Shown here one piece after another: positions 44,699 through 58,200 of a stretch of DNA of 64,000 nt; the stretch's first letter is position 1, and every line of letters starts with the position of its first letter. Position numbers and translations under genes: made by a program. The DNA comes from Takakia lepidozioides (Eukaryota; Streptophyta; Takakiopsida; Takakiales; Takakiaceae). The DNA lies in assembly GCA_030704615.1 (NCBI GenBank), contig CM060731.1, forward strand, positions 6,696,001 through 6,760,000. The letters are read 5' to 3'. Below the pieces are notes generated by a model. The model ran no database searches. It worked only from the letters and a program-made list of their open reading frames with translations, and was not told the origin of the DNA.

Positions 44699-46426
44699 TG
44701 GGTTCATGTCACCCATAGCACCAAAAATGAGCATTCATAATTGGCAAGTTAGGATTATGAATTTCAAGAGAACAGTTCATGGCTCCATACTTTAAGAAAG
44801 ATCAAGTAACTCTTTTAAAAATGTTTGTGTGTTTCATGTCTTTATCGTACAACGTTTGACTTCAAAATAGGTCCGGCCTTAAGTTTTGAAGCTTAGACTT
44901 TCATCTTATACACAACTTTCATATCTTGGGGTCATAACTCATAACCTCCATGAGCATTTTTTGAGAGTTTCACAATTAATGTTTTTATTCTTCATTCTCT
45001 GAATGATACTTTTCAAGAGATTAACAATTTAAAGTTTGTACAAAGTTGAAGATCTAGAATTCCAAATTGTAGTTGAAAAATACTACCAATTTTTATTTTT
45101 TATTTTTCTGATTTCAATATAGGGAGATTCTGATGGTTGCTATGATGCCTGTTGGAGGGATGGCCAGCGAGGAGTGTAGCAGCTGCCAAAGGTGACCAGG
45201 CTTGCAGGTCTCCAGACTCCATTGTGGATGGCAGGAGAATAGATCGGAGGGTACGGATGCGTTTCAAGTTCATGCAGTTATTTTTATGTTTTTACGAAAT
45301 CTCTTTTGAAGAATTTAGGTCTTTTGAATAGATGCCATGATGGACAACTTAGATGCAAATATAAATCTTAAAAGACACGTAGACAATGGCCCGATAAAGT
45401 AAAATCATCTTATATTCCGTACTAGATTTGATTAACTTGGAAGATGAACTTCTAAGAATAAAAGAAAATGAGTGAAATACAAAGCACTTGTATAAATCTG
45501 AAAATAGTATATATAGAAAGTCTTTTTAGTATCTTGTTTAAGTGAAATAGTCTTAGTCCCACAAAATTGGAAAAGAGTATGTTCTCTCATTTTAAGTGTC
45601 CGGCTATGATGCATAGCTATATGAATGTTGAGGTTTGTAGCAAGTGATTGTTGGTCATCTTGTACATGCAACGTTGGGACTACCAAGTCGTTTGAAGGTG
45701 GAAGTGGGTTGTTGCTGAAGAGGGGAGCATTCATAGGACGCTGCGGATTAAGTGGACTCCCATTAACAACCTTCAACCTTGTATCTGGATCAGCGGTCAC
45801 GCTCGAGTTTTGCATAAACATAATGTTGAAATGATGGACCAGACGTGATTAAGCCTACAAGCATATTAGACGAGCTAGGGACCTTACCACTATTTGGAGA
45901 TCTTCTAGCAAAGGTGTTTGACGCATAATAGGTGAAACCCTGCTACACGATTGAGGAAGGTCCCGGGGCACTCATCAGAAGTTCACTCAGTTTTGTCTAT
46001 TCTTCCTACCATCCACGTGCGCCGTTGCTCTTCAACACCACCCAAGTCCCTACATTTCCAACCTCCTCATGATCTCGAGGCATCCACCCAAAATTTTCCC
46101 CCCAATCTGCATGCGTGACTTCATTGCAACTAGGTAGTTTAGATTGGTTATTTGGTTACTACCTTGCAAATGAGCAGCATGGTAAGGGTGCCCACAAGAC
46201 TACGACAATGTTGAGATATGGATAATAACAATTACACATAGGGTAGGGTACGGAACTCATCTTTTCTACGATAGGAGGGGCTGTACACGGGTTTTGGATT
46301 AAAGGTCATGGCTTGGCCTTTCATTAACGAGTTCATCTATACATCAACTTGGGTTGCCTTCTACTAGTCAGTAATCCCTAACTTCCCCGTAGCAGATGCG
46401 ATGTCAATATCCATGTAGTCACATAC
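44699..46426. other. no firm gene; possible 3' part of the coiled-coil gene
   Basis: AT-rich DNA. Minus-strand frame 45821-45432 starts with a Pro/Asn-rich stretch (NSSVTADPDTRLKVVNGSPL) that could be the tail of the gene at 46427-46856, but no splice link is shown. Confidence 0.35.
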
Positions 46427-46856
46427 TCTGTTGCAAAATTGTGGTAAACTCCTTGCATCTCAGTTATCTTTTGTTTCACATTATTGATCTTTTCTTGCAG
46501 TTCAATATTTTGACGCCTCACGCTTCTGTACATTGTCAAAGGCTGCATCTACCTGTGCTTGCCCACGAGAAATTCCCATGTTAATGATGTTAAATTACCA
46601 CGCCCTCTGATGTGTCTTCTTCCATGGTGACCTTCATCTCTAGCAGATGTTGCTTAAGAGGAACATTGCATGCTGCAAGATGGGTAATTTCATGCTGCAA
46701 ATCCTCCACAACGCCCTCCATCTCCAAGTTCAAAGACTCCAACAGTTTTTTATCAGTCTCAACAAATACACGTGCTTTGACGACATCCCTGGACACTGTC
46801 TCCTTCTGTGATTTAAGCTTGTTCACATCATGTCGAAGAGCCTTCACCTCCAACCC
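46427..46856 (-). CDS. coiled-coil protein exons, FLX-like, partial
   Basis: Two exons in frame. 46856-46599 opens after an AACTTTAG acceptor and reads LEVKALRHDVNKLKSQKETV ... DKKLLESLNLEMEGVVEDLQ ... LKQHLLEMKVTMEED. It ends at a GTAATT donor. 46548-46427 opens after a CACAGGTAG acceptor and reads YRSVRRQNIELQEKINNVKQ and ITEMQGVYHNFATE, ending at a GTATGT donor. Both are continuous heptad coiled coils. The style (ALR.D..KL, RDVVKAR, LAA.NV.LKQ.L) recalls the plant FLX/FLX-like family, which supports FRI-dependent transcription of FLC in seed plants. That assignment is tentative. A possible start exon (47021 downwards, MKRVKREKCVREC) lies just upstream. The 3' end is not found. Confidence 0.5.
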
Positions 46857-47096
46857 CTAAAGTTAGAAGAGATTATGACCCCTCGCAATATCCAACTCCT
46901 ACACCTTCTTCACCTTCCCCCCACCATATCCACAAGGGCAACATCTCCTTTGTGTTCCTTGTTACCTCGTGGCTGGCTTTCACATTCCCTCACACATTTC
47001 TCCCTCTTGACTCTCTTCATGGTATGATCCGCACTAGGCTCAAGATCAACTACCCCTGCGACTACTGACACTCTCGGTTATGTTGTTTGGGGAATG

Positions 47097-48254
47097 CTAG
47101 TTTGTGAGCCGCTCACGTGACCGAAAAAGTCCGTGAGCAGAATTCTGCTTACGTTCGAGGGTGACGTGGATCGCATAGGGACTATAACCGCGGACAACAA
47201 ATATACAGAAGGCCCATTACCGCTAGTAAGAGATGTCAAAATGCGGGCAGTGGTCCATATTTTTGTGAATACAACAAGTCCACAAATGGGACGATTCTTC
47301 CATAGAAATCACACTTCTGCTCTCATTTCTAAGCAATTTTTTATTTTTTTTTCGGCATTTGGGTATATTGTCGAAGTAATGATCGTCGACGATCATCACT
47401 TCTGCTCTAAATTTTTTTTTAATTAATTTATTATTATTTTTGGGCATTTGGGTAGATGTCGTGATGATTGTCCACGATTATCACTTCTGCTCTGATTTCT
47501 GAGATCTTTTTTTTTTTTTGGGGGGGGGAAGGGGGGTTGAGTAGATGTCGTGATGATCGTCGACGATCATCACTTTTCCTTTGATTTTTGAGTTTTATTT
47601 TTTGCATTTGCACTTGGGTAGATGTCGTGATTGTCGACGATCACAACATCTGCTCTGATTTTTTGTAGCTGATGGAGGTGATAGAAATGAAGAGGTAGAC
47701 TGACAAACTGATAACTGGGCGTGTTCAATGTTCCTCCCACCCTACGAGATTGGATTTGCCAAGAAAGATCAAGCTTGTCAACGAAAGCTGGCTTGCCATG
47801 GTGAAGTCTCGAACGAGGAGTTAATTCTGCTCATAGAATCTTGCATTACAGTTCCTATATTCCATTGGTTTGTGTGTGTTATTTGTCTCAATGTCCGTGA
47901 TTCAATTTGGTCCATTCGTTTTTTTTTTAATTACTTCAATTTTTGCAACCGATTTCCATCCCATATAGACTCTATAAGATGGTGGATTATGCTAATTGAA
48001 CACAACCAAAAGAGTACTTGTTATGTTGCCAACGTTAGGCCCATCATGTCTACCACCACACCAATTCTTACCAATAATGTCCAAGTTCCGTCTTGTTTGC
48101 ATTTCTCGTCGCTCGTATTTGGTCCCTGACAGCTTTCACGACTTTCCATTCCTTCGGTTATAGCCTATGCTTTTCTAATGTGCTCACCATTAGAATCTGC
48201 TCACGCTTAGTGTGCAAAGCGTGAGTCTGCTCACGTGAGCGGCTCACGCGCTAG
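47097..48254. mobile_element. non-autonomous TIR element, 1.16 kb
   Basis: Left end CTAGTTTGTGAGCCGCTCAC and right end (read inward) CTAGCGCGTGAGCCGCTCAC match at 17 of 20 bases and both continue GTGA. CTAG or GCTAG at the outer edges may be the target duplication. No transposase inside. Contains the palindromic array 47370-47660 and a GCTCACG...CGTGAG hairpin at 48199-48225. Confidence 0.65.
47370..47660. repeat. tandem palindromes around GATCGTCGACGATC
   Basis: Four units spaced about 75-95 bp (near 47377, 47459, 47547 and 47625). The third is a perfect 24-bp palindrome with half-site GTGATGATCGTC. Units also share CTTCTGCTCTGATTT, a T run and GGGCATTTGGGTAGATGTCG. Confidence 0.88.
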
Positions 48255-49681
48255 CTTCTTTCACGTTGTGTTTGATTCATTTTATAAATTGCATAAGAAA
48301 CCCAATTAGTTACAACTCCTTTTGATTCCACTACGATATCCTTGGCAAACCCCTTCACAATAGTGTATTTGTCATCTTAGACCTCATATATACCTTTTTA
48401 TAGACATCTCTAATTACCCTTGTTCTCACACTCTCATCTTTATGTACCCTCATTTCTTTCCTTTTTTCCTTCCAAACTGCTTAACAAACTCAACATCACT
48501 ACAATGCTTATCAAAACGCTCGGCAACCCTAGGATTGATGTGTACGCCATACAAGCCCTCAACATTTATGAAGAAAGGAGGAAGAAAGCTGTCAAAACTG
48601 GAGTTTTCTTTTCTCGTTTACTTCGCTCACTGGGGTCATCATTCTGTGAATCTTCAAATCCGTCATTCACAGTACTCTAATGCCTCAGACCCTGCTATCC
48701 TTCATTATCACTGGACAATGAAATAGAACAAATCTGATTTAGATAGAAACGTCCCCACTGCAATTATCAAAGTTAACACCTACGTTAGCCACACTGGTCA
48801 AAATATACTTGACATAGGGGGGCATATGCTTGTGTGCCGGTTTTTACGAATAATATTGTATTGTAGTACTATCACAGGTATTAATCACATTCATAGACAG
48901 ATCAGAAGGACTTACTTGATTTTTGAGTTGTAATTTCTCCACGATTGAGTGCTTGTCAACATGTATGTAGAAACTTCCTCAAGAGCTTCTATCACCTGCA
49001 CAATCCACACACTCATATGCATCAAATTACTGAGACTATCCCTCGTATCCCTTTGTAGAGGCCACCAAGGGCAAGATAATTAATTTAACTAAGCTGTTAT
49101 TTAATATATTATTTTTTTCCCTTGAACACTCGTAGTTTTTAGAAAGTTCCCAAAGACTTCAATATGTACCCAAGGTGAACGGAAAAAAAAATCCGGCAAT
49201 GGACAATGGACATCGAAGCCTATGTATGAAAGTCGAGGAGGAGGGAGCAGTCTCCTGGCCATTGCATGGGCCCAAAATGTTCCAAAGAAAATTGAGCAAA
49301 GAAAATTGGACATCTAAGCATAACAAGCTATCAGAACAAAGATGGCTATAGCATACGGCCCTTTTCCACGTAAAAAGGAATTAATTAATTAATTAATTAA
49401 GAAATAATTCCATCTGGTCCGTATTGTAGCGCATCTACGTTAGCGTTTTAAGGAGCAGGTAATTCCATCTTGGTCCTATTGTAGCGCGCACACTTAGCGT
49501 CTACGTAGGGTCAGCTGCTTTCCGCAGAGTTTTGCAAGCCTCGCTCGCGGGCACGCCGGGGGGGAGGGGAGATGGTGTCTTGGATCTGGATCCTGCCTTC
49601 TCGTACGCAGCCTGCGCTGCAAGCACACAATGCGCCTGAACAAGATGTCTTGCATTTGATCTGAGGTGTGAATTTGCAGTA
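48255..49681. other. intergenic, upstream of the BIG gene
   Basis: No gene seen. A short AATT microsatellite lies at 49379-49400. A word pair TAATTCCATCT..TATTGTAGCGC is duplicated at 49407 and 49462, close to the presumed promoter and 5' UTR. No clear TATA box. Confidence 0.45.
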
Positions 49682-52600
49682 ATGACGGCACCTGCAGAGG
49701 TGGGGAAATCGAAACTGGAGCGGGTGGTTGCGCCGGCCTTGGACAAAGTGGTAAAGAATGCAGCATGGAGGAAACATGGGAAGCTGGTGCAGGACAGCAA
49801 GGCTGCGTTGGAAAAGCTGTCGTCCAACGATTTAGAAGCTTCCGCCAGTGGGCTCGAGAGCCCCTTGTATGAAGAAAATGGTCTGTGCTACAGTAGTGCG
49901 CAGGCGGAGCTTATCCTGCAGCCTTTACTGGGTGCCTGCGAAACTGCGTATCCTAAGGTGGTGGAGCCGGCTCTTGATTGTCTCCAGAAGCTTATCGCAC
50001 ATGGTCACCTGCGTGGTGAAATGGATACCCTCACTGCGGAAAGCAAGCTGCTGTTGCAGGTCTGTTTCTTTGGCCGTAAGATTGAATGGAATTGCAAGAC
50101 TTGTCCTGTTAGCCTTCTTGCACTGCTAGTGCTGGCTGATCGCATATCTGGTTTCGTTGTAATTGTATCTGAAAGAAACTGGGGTCCAGGTAATGGAAGC
50201 GGTGTGCCGATGCTATGATATGGCGGATGAGGGCATCGAGCTGTTGGTCCTCAAGACGCTTCTGTCGGCTGTCACCTCAACCTCGCTGCGCGTGCATGGT
50301 GACTGCCTGCTCAAGGCTGTCCGCACTTGTTACAATGTGTTTCTCGGCAGCAAGTCCCCGGTAAATCAGACCACGGCAAAGGCTTCATTGACTCAAATGC
50401 TTGTGATCGTGTTCCGGCGCATGGAGGCGGATTCATCAACCGTGCTAGTGCAGCCTATAGTCGTAGCGGATCTCATGGAACCAGCCGAACGCTCAAATTC
50501 TGACGTAAATGTAACGCAGTTTGTACAAGGATTCATTACGAAGGTTGTTCAAGATATTGAAGTCGTGCTTACCCCAGTGCCCGCCCTAAAGTCCATGCGA
50601 CATGATGGAGCATTTGATGCGACAGCCACGGAAAGCAGCAGTTCTTCGGATATCCTGGAGTCAACTGACAAGGATATGCTGGATGCCAAGTATTGGGAGA
50701 TTAGTATGTACAAGAATGCACTAGATCAGGGTCGGAAAAGTGACATGACTGATCCCGAAGGAGACAAAGATGGGGATCTGGAAGTGCAAATTACTAATAA
50801 GCTGCGACGGGATGCCTTTCTGGTGTTTAGGGCTCTCTGTAAGCTTTCCATGAAGAATTCACCTCAAGAGGGTACAGATCCATTCTCTATCCGAGGGAAA
50901 ATTATAGCATTGGAGCTCTTAAAAATTTTGCTTGAGAATGCTGGAGCAGTTTTTCGCACCAGTGACAGGTATGTCTTGTTTGTTTGTGTTTGATGTTTCC
51001 TGGCCCAATGGTACACTACCATCAGGATAATTTTTCTGTGTGTCAGCTTTGTGTGGGATATGGAAAGCATGCTGGGTGCCAGGGAAGATGTATTGAGGGC
51101 ACCCCCTTCAATAATAAGTGCTGCTACCAACTGCACCGACATCTCCAATTTCCTTTGGGTGCTGTTGCAACACCACAAGCTTCTTTCTTGTGGTTTTTTA
51201 CTGACTTATGTGTTTTCATCAAGATCAACCCCTCTCCCAGTCTTTCAACACACTTTGCTACAAAACTAGGTCTTCTTGATGCTACAAGCTTCATGTTGTG
51301 TTTGGTTAGGGTACGGAGAATGCTGGAGTAGCCATGCACTTAAGATTGTCATAGAACTGAGATTCCAACTTACAGAGTAGCACGTGTGGTTATTTATGTC
51401 TGGGGTTCATAATGGATTTTTCTATTCAATCAGTCTATGGGGTTTACGGTGTCAAAGAATTTAAGCAGGTTTGTCTGTGGATTGACCTTCAGAATGGACA
51501 TTTCCATGGTGGGTGTGGCAGATTCTTGGGGGCTATCAAGCAGTACCTATGTCTTTCATTATTGAAGAACAGCGCATCATCGCTGATGAATGTTTTCCAG
51601 TTATCATGCTCCATCTTTATGAGCCTTGTTTCAAGATTCAGGGCTGGACTGAAAGCAGAAATTGGGGTGTTTTTCCCCATGATCGTGCTTCGAGTGCTCG
51701 AAAATGTGGCACACCCTAATTATCTGCAAAAGATGATAGTTCTTCGATTCTTGGAGAAACTAAGCGTGGATCCTCAAATTCTTGTTGACATCTTTGTGAA
51801 CTATGACTGTGATGTGGATTCATCCAATATCTTTGAAAGGTGCTCCTTCTACCTTCTCATAGAAGCTTGGTATTATAACTTCTTGCTTGAGATTTTTTTG
51901 TAGGCTCAAAATGGTGGTTGCAGTAGTGAGGACGAAGTGAGTCAGTGGCTCACAGAGGGAATGGGGCAGGATGGTGAATGGTCTGCTGAAGACTGCACAA
52001 GGAGTGCCCCCAGGTGCAGAAAGCAGCTTGAATCCAGTGCAGGATGTAGGGCTGAAGCTGGCCGCCATAAAGTGCCTGGTTGGAGTGTTGCGCTCCATGG
52101 GTGACTGGATGAATCGTCAACTTCGCCTTACAGATTCTTCTCCTTATCTTAAGTCCTCTGATGGCGATGACACCTCAAATGATGCTGCTAGTTCTCTCTT
52201 GGGGCTAGCTCTTGGTTCTGAAGCTGGGGAAGAGAGTGTGGAGGGCAGTGGTAGTGGTGAAAGTCGTCCAGAAGAGACGTCAGAAGCAGCCACTTTTGAG
52301 CAGCGGCGTGCTTACAAACTAGAGTTTCAGGTGAGGTCATTCTGTGGACCTTGACAAGTCTGATGGCTATTCTGTCATTTCATGAAAGTCTTGCCACTGG
52401 TGAGGGTTAGGGCCGCCATCTTGATCTTTGTTCTGATGTTTTCAAATAACAAAAAGTGAGGATCTGCAGGAAGGCATTTCTTTGTTCAATAAGAAGCCAC
52501 GCAAGGGTATTGAGTTTCTAGTGAAGTCCAACAAAGTGGGCGAATCCGCTGAGGATGTTGCCAGTTTCTTGAAGAACGCGACTGGGTTGGACAAGACAAT

Positions 52601-55600
52601 GATTGGCGACTATTTGGGAGAGAAGGAGGATTTTGCATTGAAGGTAATGCGTGCATATGTGGATGCCTTCAATTTTCAAGGCATGGACTTTGATGAGGCT
52701 ATCAGGATGTTTCTTTTGGGCTTCAGGCTTCCTGGGGAGGCCCAGAAGATTGACCGGATTATGGAGAAGTTGGCTGAGCGGTATTGCAAGTGTAACCCTA
52801 CAGCTTTCACCAGTGCTGACACTGCTTATGTTCTAGGCTACTCTGTCATCTTGCTCAACACTGATGCTCACAACCCCATGGTAAAAGTCAAGGTCAGTAT
52901 TTTTCACCTTGCCTGATGTGCCGTTCTTTGCCTCTTGTTGTCCTTGTGCTCTACAGAAATGCAGTATGAGTCAGTGAGCAGACCACTGGCAGGAAGTGGG
53001 TAGAGGTGGATCTCATCATATAGTTCTGTGGTGTTGGCAGATGTCCAAAACAGAGTTCATTCGAAATAATCGTGGGATTGATGATGGTAAGGACTTGCCG
53101 GAAGATTTTATGTTGGGATTGTACGACCGCATTGTCTCCAATGAAATAAAAATGAAGGAAGATACAGTGTTACCCAATAAGCCTGCCAATGTCAACCGAA
53201 TGCTGGGGTTGGACACCATACTCAATATTGTTGTCCGGAAGCCACGGGAGGAATCGAAGGTAATGGAGACTAGTGATGATGTGATTCGGCACATGCAGGA
53301 GCAGTTCAAAGCCAAGGCTGGAAAATCTGAGTATGTGGTCATGCACTTAATATTGCTTTTTCTTGGTTGGAAGCGATGACTCTTACATGCACTGTTACCA
53401 TGGATGCAACATCAGTAGTCCTAGGTGCCTTGTGATGTGCACTTACTGCTTCATGTGGTCGGAACCTATATATTAGTCATCATTTTCTCTATCAAGTTTT
53501 ATGCCAAACATAAGTTCAAACTGGGTGCACAGATCGATATACTATGCAGCGTCAGATGTGGAGCTGTTGAGGCCTATGGTGGAAGTGACTTGGGCTCCAA
53601 TGCTGGCAGCATTCAGTGTGCCCCTGGACAAGAGTGAGGACGAGGTGGTGACTTTCCAGTGCCTCGAGGGTTTTCGCCATGCTGTCCACATCACAGCTGT
53701 GTTGTGCATGCGTACACAGCGTGATGCATTTCTTACGTCCCTTGCCAAGTTCACTTCCCTCCATTCTGCTGCTGACATCAAGCAAAAGAACATCGATGCC
53801 ATCAAGGTGTGCCCAGCTCTGTTTCCCCACAGCTTGCAGTACCAGACAATTCCCAGAAACCTAAAATATCCCAGTACACGAGTTTTGATGCAAATTGGCC
53901 TTAGTACAGTTCAGTTGAACCCTTGTCTCTAGTTACATTCTGCTTACCCTGCAGCTTCTGGATTTCGATATATTGGAAGTGTAATTCTGGCATGGATGTT
54001 TTGATTTGTGCTGCCAAAGTCCCTCCACATGGTAACCATCTTAAATATACTAAGTTGTCTAAAAGGGACCTCAACCTTTGACTAAAAATTGAGGCATTAT
54101 AGGGTGTCACTATCCTTTTCTGGACTGCACAGTCATTAACTGGGATGTTCCTGTGCCCCTTTGTGGCCCAGTCACCCTTCTACATGGGCTTAATGTGCAA
54201 GTGCAGCAATTTTTAGTGTCGAGGATCAAAGCTGAGTTTTGAAGGACTCAGATTGTTGCCACTATTACACTGAGAAAGTATTTTGGACTATAATGGTTGT
54301 GGGTTAGGAAGTCAGTGAGTGAATTCTGCTGTCAATGACAAGATTAAAAGTTGCTTGTAAGTTTATAGTAAGGGGGCATGGTGTCTGCAGGCAATTATCT
54401 CTATCGCCGACGAAGATGGCAACTACTTGCAGGATGCTTGGGAGCACATATTAACATGTGTCTCACGTTTTGAGCATCTGCACCTGATAGGAGAGGGTGC
54501 ACCACCGGATGCTACTTTCTTTGCTGCACCACAGAGTGAGGCTGAGCGGAGACAGTCACTCAAGTCACCGGTGCTACCCGTGCTACGGCGCAAGACACAA
54601 GGGCGGTTGCAGTATGCAGCTGCTGCAGCACGGCGCGGCTCCTATGACAGTGCTGGTGTTGGTGGTGGATCAGCAGGCGTTGTTACGACCGAGCAGATGA
54701 ACAATCTTGTATCTAATCTCAATATGCTAGAGCAAATAGGAAGCTTTGAGGTGAATAAGATTTTTACTCGGAGCCAAAGGCTCAATAGTGAAGCAATTGT
54801 GGATTTTGTGAAGGCCCTGTGTAAGGTGTCTATGGAGGAGCTACGGTCTCCAAGTGACCCTCGGGTGTTCAGCCTCACCAAAATCGTGGAAATATCGTAA
54901 GTGGCACACCACGAATGTAGCCTCAGCTTTTCATATAATTGACTGTTATTGTGTATCTCTTTCTAGCAGTCCAGAACTTTGTACAGTACTCTTTTTGGGA
55001 TAGTTTAAGGTTTAACTTTCCACTGTTTGGATTTCGCTCTAAATTTTTTAGTAGTTGCAGGAAGCTTCACACTCTGAGAAAGCATCCATACTCTTCATGA
55101 GTTTCCATGTCAGTTTATAAATCTGTCTTCAGAATTGTTGAGTGCAGATGTTGAGTAGCGAGATTTGAACTGCTTTACCTTGATGACTTGTGCAGGCATT
55201 TCAACATGACTCGCATTAGGCTTGTGTGGTCGCGCATGTGGAGTGTCTTGGCTGACTACTTTGTCACAGTTGGGTGCTCTGACAACCTTTCAGTTGCTAT
55301 GTACGCAATGGATTCTTTGCGACAGCTTGCAATGAAATTTTTGGAGCGGGAGGAGTTGGCGAATTATAATTTCCAAAATGAGTTTATGAAGCCCTTTGTG
55401 ATTGTAATGCGAAAGAGCAGCTCTGTGGAGATTCGAGAGCTGATAATTCGCTGTGTCTCCCAAATGGTATTTGCTCGTGTCGGTAATGTGAAATCAGGCT
55501 GGAAAATCATGTTTATGGTAAGCCTCATCCAGTCCTCTGTGTGAACCATTTGGCATGCAGAAATCTTGGAGTCCATGGATGATGAGTTGCCCTCCAAAAT

Positions 55601-58200
55601 ACGAGTGTGTGACATGTACTGTTTTGGAAGTGCCAAGGTTGGGTCAGTTCTCATAGTGTTATGTGGTTTGGCAGCCGGATAAGTAACATAGCATGTGGGA
55701 TGAATTGTGCATGATATATTGTGGTTATTCCAAGGTCTTTATCAAGACATGTACTTGGCAGCAGGAACTCAAATGTTATAGGATGTGGGGGTTCCCTTTT
55801 TCATCCTTCTCCTGAGGAAGATTGCATATTGATTGCTAGTGGTCTCGTGGGACTGCCTATAAACTGGTGGATTATCATTAGATTAGCACCTGATGGTTAG
55901 AGGACATGTTCTTTCCTTGACATGCGCAGGTATTCACCACAGCTGCCACAGATGAGCACAAGTCAATTGTGCTCCTGGCTTTCGAGACCATAGAAAAGAT
56001 TGTTCGAGAGTACTTTCCGTACATCACAGAAACGGAGACTACCACTTTCACCGACTGTGTGAACTGCCTGATTGCTTTCACCAACAGCAGGTTCAATAAG
56101 GATGTGAGCCTCAATGCTATTGCTTTTCTTCGTTTTTGTGCTCTCAAGCTAGCAGAAGGCGAGCTCGGTGCCTCTGCTCGCTACAAGGATACCAAGGCTA
56201 CCAAGTCTGCTTCCTCGTCTCCTCAGCAGGCCATGGCTGAGTCTCCGACCTTCACTGACAAAGACGACCATCTATATTTCTGGTTTCCATTACTTGCAGG
56301 TCAGTTTGCGGCTTCATGTGCATAAGTCTTTGTTCAGGGGGTAAGATTGGTGAGTGTTCGAGGAGGTGCAGTGCTATCCTTGTCCCCACTTATTATTCAG
56401 CCTCATGGTCAAATCCTGCATCCTTGGTACCACCATTGTTCAAGATCCACCTGTGACATGTACTTCTAAGATAGTATATCATGAGAATAGCTAATTGAAT
56501 CTGCAGAGGTTCTAATCAAAATATGAAACTTTGTGATCACTTTGAAAAGACACAAGATGCTACTGGTTTTTGCAGGGTTATCGGAGCTTACGTTTGATCC
56601 TCGGCCTGACATCCGAAAAAGCGCACTGGAAGTTCTATTTGATACTCTTCGGTTTCATGGTCATATGTTTTCTCCTGGCCTTTGGGAAAAGGTGTTCGAC
56701 TCAGTTCTCTTTCCCATTTTTGACTACGTTCGTCGTGCCACTGAGCCTGCTGTGCAAATGCAGCAAGACGCCAACTCAGAGAAGGAACAGGCTGAGCTAG
56801 AGATGGATGCGTGGCTCTATGAGACTTGCACTCTAGCCCTGCAGTTGGTTGTGGACCTATTTGTGAAATTCTACCCAGTGGTTTGTCCTTTGCTTGACAG
56901 AATTTTGTCATTGTTGACTGGGTTTATCAAGCGACCTCATCAAAGTCTGGCTGCAATAGGCGTGGCGGCTTTTGTTCGGTTGATGGGTAATGCAGGGAAT
57001 CTTTTCTCTGATGAGAAATGGCACGAAGTGCTTGTGGCACTACATGAAGCTGCTTGCGAGACTCTTCCTGACCTGGCAAAACTTGTGCAGAGTACTCAGG
57101 AGGAGCAGGCAAGCCGCATGGCACGGCAGTCTGTCTCCTTTCATGAGAACCCTGATAACATAGACGGAAGTGAGACTCATGCCTTGCATCTCCTTCTTGC
57201 GGATATCAAATGTCGCACTGCTGTGCAGCTTCTCCTGGTCCAGGTACTCTCTCTTCCTCTCTCTGATGAAGTCAGCATGCTCCAAAGCAGCTAATGTGGC
57301 TGTTCGGGGTGAGTTTGGCATCCCTCCCTTAACCTCTCGACGAGATGAATTCGAGGTCAGATGGTGGGGTCAGCTGCAACGTACGACTAATACCAGATAT
57401 CCTAAGTTAATCAACCTTTGCTACGTCCTTTGGCAAACTGCCGTCAGGGGCATGTATAGTAAGATGGTCTAGCTGAATTTTTCTGTGGTTTCTATGAAGG
57501 ACATGCCTGATCAGTTCATGTTCTTGAGTTTCTTTACCACAAAATAGGCTTCCTGTCTGTGGATGTGAGGTATATATATATGCTGAAGGGACTTTGTGTG
57601 GGAGGGGAACAGGCAATGACTGAGATGTACAATACACATGGAGTGCAGCTATCAGCCCCCAATACAATGCAGCTGCTGGACACACTGCACACAGTGGCAG
57701 GCCATGCGCACAAGGTCAACGGTGACCATCTGTTGCGGCAGCAATTGCAGGAGCTGCGGCTCATGCCTGACCCACCATTGCTGCGTTTGGAGAGTGAGGC
57801 ATACCAGGCATATCTGACCATGCTGCAGCACCTTCCTCTGGATAAACCCAGCCTTGCTAAAGATGTGGAAGTAGAGACACGGCTGGTTGAACTCTGTGAG
57901 GAGGTGCTGCTCTTGTATGTCTCCACATCCACTGCAACTGCTGTACCAACCCAAAAGCCTCACTGGCTGGTGCCACTAGGCTCTGCAAGGAGGCGTGAGT
58001 TAGTGGCACGTGCTCCGCTTGTAGTAGCAACTCTTCAGGCTGTCAGTGGCCTCAAGGATGCCTCCTTTGAGCGATATCTGGTGCGTTTCTTTCCCCTGCT
58101 GGCGGGGCTCATTAGCTGTGAACATGGATCTGGGGAAGTGCAGTTGGCACTGAGTGACATGTTCAGCAACTGGATTGGTCCTATCCTGTTGCAAACATGA
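49682..58200 (+). CDS. BIG: BIG-type ARF guanine-nucleotide exchange factor (Sec7 domain), complete
   Basis: Twelve exons with GT-AG introns and consistent phases encode 1758 residues, the usual BIG length. Exons: 49682-50059, 50190-50968, 51522-51839, 51970-52330, 52470-52892, 53041-53330, 53533-53806, 54391-54896, 55196-55517, 55930-56299, 56576-57243, 57613-58200. The DCB part is N-terminal. The HUS box FVNYDCDVDSSNIFERMVNG spans exons 3-4. Sec7 (about 613-800) has the glutamic finger in FRLPGEAQKIDR (Glu about 702) and GYSVILLNTDAHNPMVK. HDS repeats fill the rest, ending FSNWIGPILLQT. The protein loads ARF with GTP at the trans-Golgi/endosome to start coat assembly. Tyr-Ser, Asp and Met at the four brefeldin-contact positions predict sensitivity. 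No stops or frameshifts. Intron 3 has a weak GTGCTC donor. Confidence 0.96.

Noticed and set aside
50864-51178. minus-strand frame within BIG
   Set aside because: Antisense to a verified exon and intron of the BIG gene.
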